Assembly: GCA_964530195.1 (NCBI GenBank)
Contig: CAZGXQ010000016.1
Span: forward strand, 1-25,562
Reading direction: 5' to 3'
Source of the DNA: CAZGXQ01 sp964530195
GTDB taxonomy: Bacteria > Patescibacteriota > Minisyncoccia > Minisyncoccales > GBS-2
DNA: 25,562 bases
Every line of letters starts with the position of its first letter. Position 1 is the stretch's first letter. Below the pieces are notes generated by a model. That model ran no database searches. It was given only the letters and a program-made list of their open reading frames with translations, and had not been told where the DNA came from. Both the position numbers and the translations under genes were made by a program. Positions 22,311-25,562 of this stretch are shown in pieces.

Positions 22311-22313
22311 ATT

Positions 22314-22577
22314 TTAGTAAGGAACAAAGGGGTTTTCCCTTCCAATTTCGGTTGGAAAAGTAAACTCATCGATTGGATCTAAATTAATGAAAAGCTTATT
22401 CTTGAAGATCTCTTTGTCAATTTCTATTTTTGGCATTGGCGGTATTAAAATTTCCTCCTCTTTCGGGATTTTAGCTATCAAATTTTGACCAACAAAATAT
22501 AAAATTCCCCCTACAATTAAGATCGCTAAAATCAATCCCAATTCTTCTTTTAAATTTTCAAAAGAAATTTCGGCCAT
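22314..22577 (-). CDS. Small membrane protein with C-terminal GRENPF motif, cluster 2
   Basis: An 87-residue product with a short N-terminal segment, one transmembrane helix (about 13-33, LGLILAILIVGGILYFVGQNL), a Pro/Lys/Ile-rich stretch and the ending IGRENPFVPY. A G-R-x-(D/N)-P-F motif is also seen in PilP/GspC-type proteins, and in pilus operons pilP follows pilO, as here. I infer a shortened PilP-like partner of PilN/PilO, but the PilP beta domain is absent. It lies 3 bases before pilB2 and 6 after the PilO-like gene. Confidence 0.8.
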   Translation of the reverse strand: MAEISFENLKEELGLILAILIVGGILYFVGQNLIAKIPKEEEILIPPMPKIEIDKEIFKNKLFINLDPIDEFTFPTEIGRENPFVPY

Positions 22578-22583
22578 AAATTA

Positions 22584-23159
22584 TTAATAATGATGGACCT
22601 TTATTCTTAAATCAAAATTAAAAACAGGACTTTCTTTTTCAGTTTTTTCTTTTTCTCTTTTTTTCTCTTCTTCTTTCTTTATTTCTTCCTTTTGGGAAAA
22701 AGAAAACGAAATTTTTTCTACCTCAATCAATCTTGCAGAATTTTCGATTTTTGAAAGAAAATTTTTGAAAGCTGAATAATCTCCCACCACAACTATGTCT
22801 ATTAAAGTTTCCTTTATTTTAGTTTGAGGATTCTCTCTAGTTTCTATTTTTCCGATTTTTTGAAAAGAAAGTCCCATTTCAGAATTAACCTTTCTGATAA
22901 AATGGAAAAGTTGAGGCAAAGAAGGATTTTGGGGTAATCCCATTTCTATTTTTTTCAAATTTGAAGAATTTCTTTTTAGATCTTCAGCAATTTCTTGAAT
23001 TTGCTGAAAATATTCTTTTTGAGTTTGAATATTTTTTTCAAGTTCCCCAACTCTACTAGAAACAGATTGCCAATTTTGATATTGGGGCAACACTAAAAAG
23101 TTAAGAATTAAAAAGGAAGTCAAAATAAAGAATATAGCAAATAAATTATAGGCTCTCAT
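22584..23159 (-). CDS. pilO: PilO-like type IV pilus inner-membrane protein, copy 2
   Basis: A 191-residue protein: one N-terminal transmembrane helix (about 6-26), a coiled coil (about 30-72), a PilO-type domain (LPQNPSLPQLFHFIRKVNSE, then IDIVVVGDYSAFKNFLSKIE) and a Lys/Glu-rich insertion near 157-177 before the last strand. The G-x-Y-x-x-F-x-x-F-L-x-x-I-E segment is a common PilO signature, making this copy more typical than copy 1. It overlaps the PilN-like gene by 14 bases. Confidence 0.88.
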   Translation of the reverse strand: MRAYNLFAIFFILTSFLILNFLVLPQYQNWQSVSSRVGELEKNIQTQKEYFQQIQEIAEDLKRNSSNLKKIEMGLPQNPSLPQLFHFIRKVNSEMGLSFQKIGKIETRENPQTKIKETLIDIVVVGDYSAFKNFLSKIENSARLIEVEKISFSFSQKEEIKKEEEKKREKEKTEKESPVFNFDLRIKVHHY

Positions 23160-23679
23160 TTAATTTTGGAATTATTATTTCTTTATTAAAATTAAATTTT
23201 AATTTAAATTCTACTTTTCCTTCTTTTGTAAATCCAATTTCGCTGAGTTCCAAATTTGAAATTTTTTCTTTCTCTTTTTCCAAGACCATTATTTGTTGTC
23301 CTAAAATATCAAACCCATCTGTCTCTCCACTAATTTCTACTTTTAGATTTTCTAAATCTAAGTTAAAACTTTTAACAAAAACTTGAGGCAAGATTTTATT
23401 TTCAAAAAAAGGAAAAAACCCTGATGTAAATTTATGATTTTGAAGCAATAAGGTATAATCTTTAATTTTTCTTTCCCATTCCCGAACCCATTTTTCACCT
23501 TCTTTTATTTCTTCTGGAGTTTTTTCTTCTAATTTTTCTTTTACCTTTCCTATTGTAGCCTCAGCTCTCTTTTCTAAACCAAAAAGAACAAAATATGCCA
23601 AAATACTAAAAATTAAAAGTAAGACTGATACATACAAAAGAAAAGTGGGCTCTCTTTGGCTAGATGGGATAATTGGCAT
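23146..23679 (-). CDS. pilN: PilN-like type IV pilus inner-membrane protein, copy 2
   Basis: A 177-residue protein with a short cytoplasmic tail (MPIIPSSQREP), one transmembrane helix (about 12-34) and a Glu/Lys coiled coil, then a small alpha/beta domain (LKVEISGETDGFDILGQQIMVLE). The usual PilN INLLP tail is replaced by MPIIP, so the PilM contact may differ from that of copy 1. The assignment depends on position between pilM and pilO and on topology. It starts 5 bases after the pilM2 stop. Confidence 0.78.
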   Translation of the reverse strand: MPIIPSSQREPTFLLYVSVLLLIFSILAYFVLFGLEKRAEATIGKVKEKLEEKTPEEIKEGEKWVREWERKIKDYTLLLQNHKFTSGFFPFFENKILPQVFVKSFNLDLENLKVEISGETDGFDILGQQIMVLEKEKEKISNLELSEIGFTKEGKVEFKLKFNFNKEIIIPKLNESL

Positions 23680-23684
23680 GTTAT

Positions 23685-24764
23685 TTAAATTAATCCTCTA
23701 AGAGCTGCCCCAGTGGCTACTGATAATTCTGGTCCAACCTTTTTTAAAACTCCTTCTAGCTGAAGCGGAAAATTAATTCTTGAAAAAGGATTTCCCAATT
23801 CTACATTCTTTTTAAAATGTTTTTCTAAAAATTGCAACAATCCAGGAATTTTTCCGCTCCCTCCAGTTAATATGATTTTATCAATTTCTTTCCCCTCTTT
23901 CAAATAAAAATTTCTTAAAATTTGATCCACTTCCCTTAAAAGTGGGCTTAGAGCGGTATAAAAAATGGATTGATAGATTTCCTTTTCTTTAGCTTCCAAA
24001 GGCATATTTTCAAAAGAGCATCCCCAAACTTTTTTTATTTTTTCTGCCAAAGGCAAATCAATTTCCAACTCTTGAGATATTTTTTCGCTTAAAGAAAAAG
24101 TAGAGACATTTAAGCTGTGGTATGCCCTTAAAATTCCTCTTTCGACAATAGTGCAAGTAGTACTTTTTACCCCAATATCTAAAATAGCAACAGTTTTGAA
24201 TTCATTTTTATTTTTGATTAAACTCCTTATTAAAGAAAAAACTTCTGCTTCCAAGCCTAAAATCTTTAAATTACTCAAAAGGGCAATTTTTTGATATTTA
24301 TAAATTAGTTCATTAGGAATTGCAACCAGCAAAATTGTCCAGCCCTTTTCAAAAGAAGTACTTTCTACTATTTGCCAATCAAGGGTAACCTCTTTTATTG
24401 GAACTGGAATATACTTTCTGGCTTCAATTTTTACTGCAGGTCCTATTTCTTCTTTACTCATTGGAGGAAGATTAAGAATCGTAAAAAAAGTTAAAAAATC
24501 AGGCAGTGAAAAGACACAATTTTTTGCTTTGATTTTTGCAGTTTGAATTCCGCTCTTGATCACTTCAGCTAAATCCTCACTTGGTAAAAAAATTATACTT
24601 TTTTTAGTTTCTTCAATTTCTTTTTGATGTGAAAGAAAAGTAGGCACAATAAAATAATTTGAAAGAGTTATTTTTGCTCCAAAACTTGATAATTCTACTC
24701 CTTTTATGCCCGAGGTTCCAATATCAATTCCTAAGCAATTTTTTGGTAAGATTTTAAAAGGCAT
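23685..24764 (-). CDS. pilM: Type IV pilus assembly protein PilM, copy 2
   Basis: Actin-like protein of 359 residues: phosphate loop 1 GIDIGTSGIKGVEL (12-25), the PilM hallmark RKYIPVPIKEV, a second loop AILDIGVKSTTCTIV and adenosine loop IILTGGSGKIPGL. All nucleotide motifs are complete, in contrast to the weakened first loop of copy 1. First gene of cluster 2. Its ATG lies 22 bases from the divergent comF start and 6 bases from a TAAAAT box, so its mRNA is probably leaderless. Confidence 0.93.
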   Translation of the reverse strand: MPFKILPKNCLGIDIGTSGIKGVELSSFGAKITLSNYFIVPTFLSHQKEIEETKKSIIFLPSEDLAEVIKSGIQTAKIKAKNCVFSLPDFLTFFTILNLPPMSKEEIGPAVKIEARKYIPVPIKEVTLDWQIVESTSFEKGWTILLVAIPNELIYKYQKIALLSNLKILGLEAEVFSLIRSLIKNKNEFKTVAILDIGVKSTTCTIVERGILRAYHSLNVSTFSLSEKISQELEIDLPLAEKIKKVWGCSFENMPLEAKEKEIYQSIFYTALSPLLREVDQILRNFYLKEGKEIDKIILTGGSGKIPGLLQFLEKHFKKNVELGNPFSRINFPLQLEGVLKKVGPELSVATGAALRGLI

Positions 24765-24770
24765 CTTTTA

Positions 24771-24776
24771 ATTTTA
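24771..24776 (-). promoter_or_regulatory. -10 box for pilus cluster 2
   Basis: TAAAAT on the minus strand, 6 bases before the pilM2 ATG. The matching -35 region (TTTCAT, 17 bp upstream) is poor, so strength or factor dependence is unclear. Confidence 0.45.
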
Positions 24777-24780
24777 TGTT
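24775..24780 (+). promoter_or_regulatory. Possible -10 box for comF
   Basis: TATGTT lies 6 bases before the comF ATG and overlaps the oppositely directed pilM2 -10. No good -35 is visible. Offered because the spacing repeats that of other starts in the window. Confidence 0.3.
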
Positions 24781-24786
24781 ACCAAA

Positions 24787-25467
24787 ATGTTAAATGAAAG
24801 TAAAAAATTTTTGTTAGACCTCCTTTTTCCTAAAATTTGTATTTCTTGTCAAAAAGAAGGAACCTATCTTTGCTCTGATTGTTTTGGAATTTTGGAAGTG
24901 TCTTCTCTTCACACTCCCTACAACACCAAATATCTTGACGATCTTTATTTTCCTTTACCTTATCAAAATCCGATTTTAAAAAAACTAATTCAAAATTTTA
25001 AATATCCACCTTTTATAAAAGAATTGAGTCAACCCCTTTCTTCTCTTATTATAGCTCACCTTCAGTTAATTGAAAAACCCCCAGAATTTTTTCAAGATTT
25101 TTCAATTTTACCAATTCCCCAAAGCAAAAAAAGATTAAAATGGAGAGGTTTCAATCAAGCTGAAGAGTTAGCGAAAGAATTAGCTTCATTTTTCAAAATT
25201 GGAATTTTAAATAATGTAATAGAAAAAATAAAAGAAACAGAAAGCCAGGTGAATTTGACAGAAAAAGAAAGAAAAGAAAATCTCAAAGGAGCTTTTTCTT
25301 TAAAAAAACCCGAGTTAATTAAACACAAAAAAATCATTTTAGTTGACGATGTTTATACTACAGGAGCTACAATGGAAGAAGTAGCAAAAATCTTAAAAGA
25401 AAATGGAGCAAAAGAGGTTATTGGGATTGTAATAGCTAGGGCAAATCCTGGCGAAGATAAAATTTAA
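24787..25467 (+). CDS. comFC: ComF family competence protein (zinc finger plus phosphoribosyltransferase fold)
   Basis: Member of the ComFC family, required for natural transformation in several bacteria and thought to act on incoming single-stranded DNA. The 226 residues have a four-cysteine zinc finger (Cys18, Cys21, Cys29, Cys32), the FKY segment near 71-73, LPIPQSKKRLKWRGFNQAEELA (within 108-129) and the PRPP loop ILVDDVYTTGATM (184-196). The whole family pattern is present and full length. It diverges from pilM2 with 22 bases between start codons. The convergent tRNA-Ser lies 2 bases past its stop, so no terminator can fit there. Confidence 0.93.
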   Translation: MLNESKKFLLDLLFPKICISCQKEGTYLCSDCFGILEVSSLHTPYNTKYLDDLYFPLPYQNPILKKLIQNFKYPPFIKELSQPLSSLIIAHLQLIEKPPEFFQDFSILPIPQSKKRLKWRGFNQAEELAKELASFFKIGILNNVIEKIKETESQVNLTEKERKENLKGAFSLKKPELIKHKKIILVDDVYTTGATMEEVAKILKENGAKEVIGIVIARANPGEDKI

Positions 25468-25469
25468 AG

Positions 25470-25561
25470 CGGAGGGGGTGGGATTTGAACCCACACGGCT
25501 GCTTTTTACACAGCCAATGGCTTAGCAAGCCACTCCCTTGCCAGATTCGGGACACCCCTCC
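25470..25561 (-). tRNA. tRNA-Ser(GCT)
   Basis: Minus-strand class II tRNA, complete although it ends one base before the window edge: acceptor GGAGGGG/CCCCTCC, anticodon stem GTGGC/GCCAT with loop TTGCTAA (anticodon GCT), long variable arm GGCTG/CAGCC, discriminator G73, no CCA. Its promoter lies outside the window. Confidence 0.93.
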
Positions 25562-25562
25562 A

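Overview
The window is AT-rich, Lys/Glu/Ile-rich bacterial DNA, densely packed and read on both strands. Several traits point to a candidate-phyla-radiation (Patescibacteria) genome, though no 16S or ribosomal marker is present to prove it. Many genes overlap by ATGA, the initiation factor IF2 is very short, the only biotin ligase is a minimal one, and two type IV pilus clusters occur without a secretin in view. TGA ends genes here (for example at the ATGA junctions), so the Gracilibacteria/SR1 code, in which UGA is glycine, does not apply.

Layout. (1) 1-5114, + strand: end of an unknown gene, then biotin carboxylase, biotin carrier protein, biotin ligase and a fused acyl-CoA carboxyltransferase, running directly into nusA. 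(2) 5116-7357: clpP behind its own promoter, then RNase Y and an intrinsic terminator. (3) 7358-7807: a GC-rich hairpin block without a credible gene, built from two imperfect units whose shared end copies the 3' end of the adjoining tRNA-Gly. (4) 7808-8015: tRNA-Gly and tRNA-Pro on the minus strand, diverging from (5) 8015-13554, pilus cluster 1: histidine kinase, receiver protein, PilB, PilM, PilN-like, PilO-like and a small membrane protein. (6) 13595-17920: eleven tRNA genes interleaved with an HtrA protease, a 3D-domain cell-wall protein, rbfA and infB. (7) 17964-24764, minus strand, pilus cluster 2 in transcription order: PilM, PilN-like, PilO-like, small membrane protein, PilB, receiver protein, PilT, PilC. 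(8) comF, diverging from pilM2, and a complete tRNA-Ser at the right edge. There are thirteen tRNA genes in all, and none encodes CCA.

How the genes work together. The two pilus clusters are paralogous and inverted around the tRNA/translation block. Only cluster 2 carries PilC and PilT, so cluster 1 probably borrows them. Each cluster has a lone receiver domain beside its PilB, and there is one histidine kinase in the window. This suggests phosphorelay control of pilus extension. ComF next to cluster 2 fits pilus-driven DNA uptake. The carboxylase genes are a complete set for a biotin-dependent acyl-CoA carboxylase, which would be unusual in a lineage that commonly lacks fatty-acid synthesis.

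Most striking at the regulatory level: several promoters (-35, 16-18 bp, -10 such as TAAAAT) place the -10 only 6-7 bp before an ATG, and two place it 7 bp before a mature tRNA 5' end. Almost no start codon has a Shine-Dalgarno sequence. The window reads as a leaderless-expression genome with overlapping divergent promoters. No complete, clearly new defence or mobile system was found.
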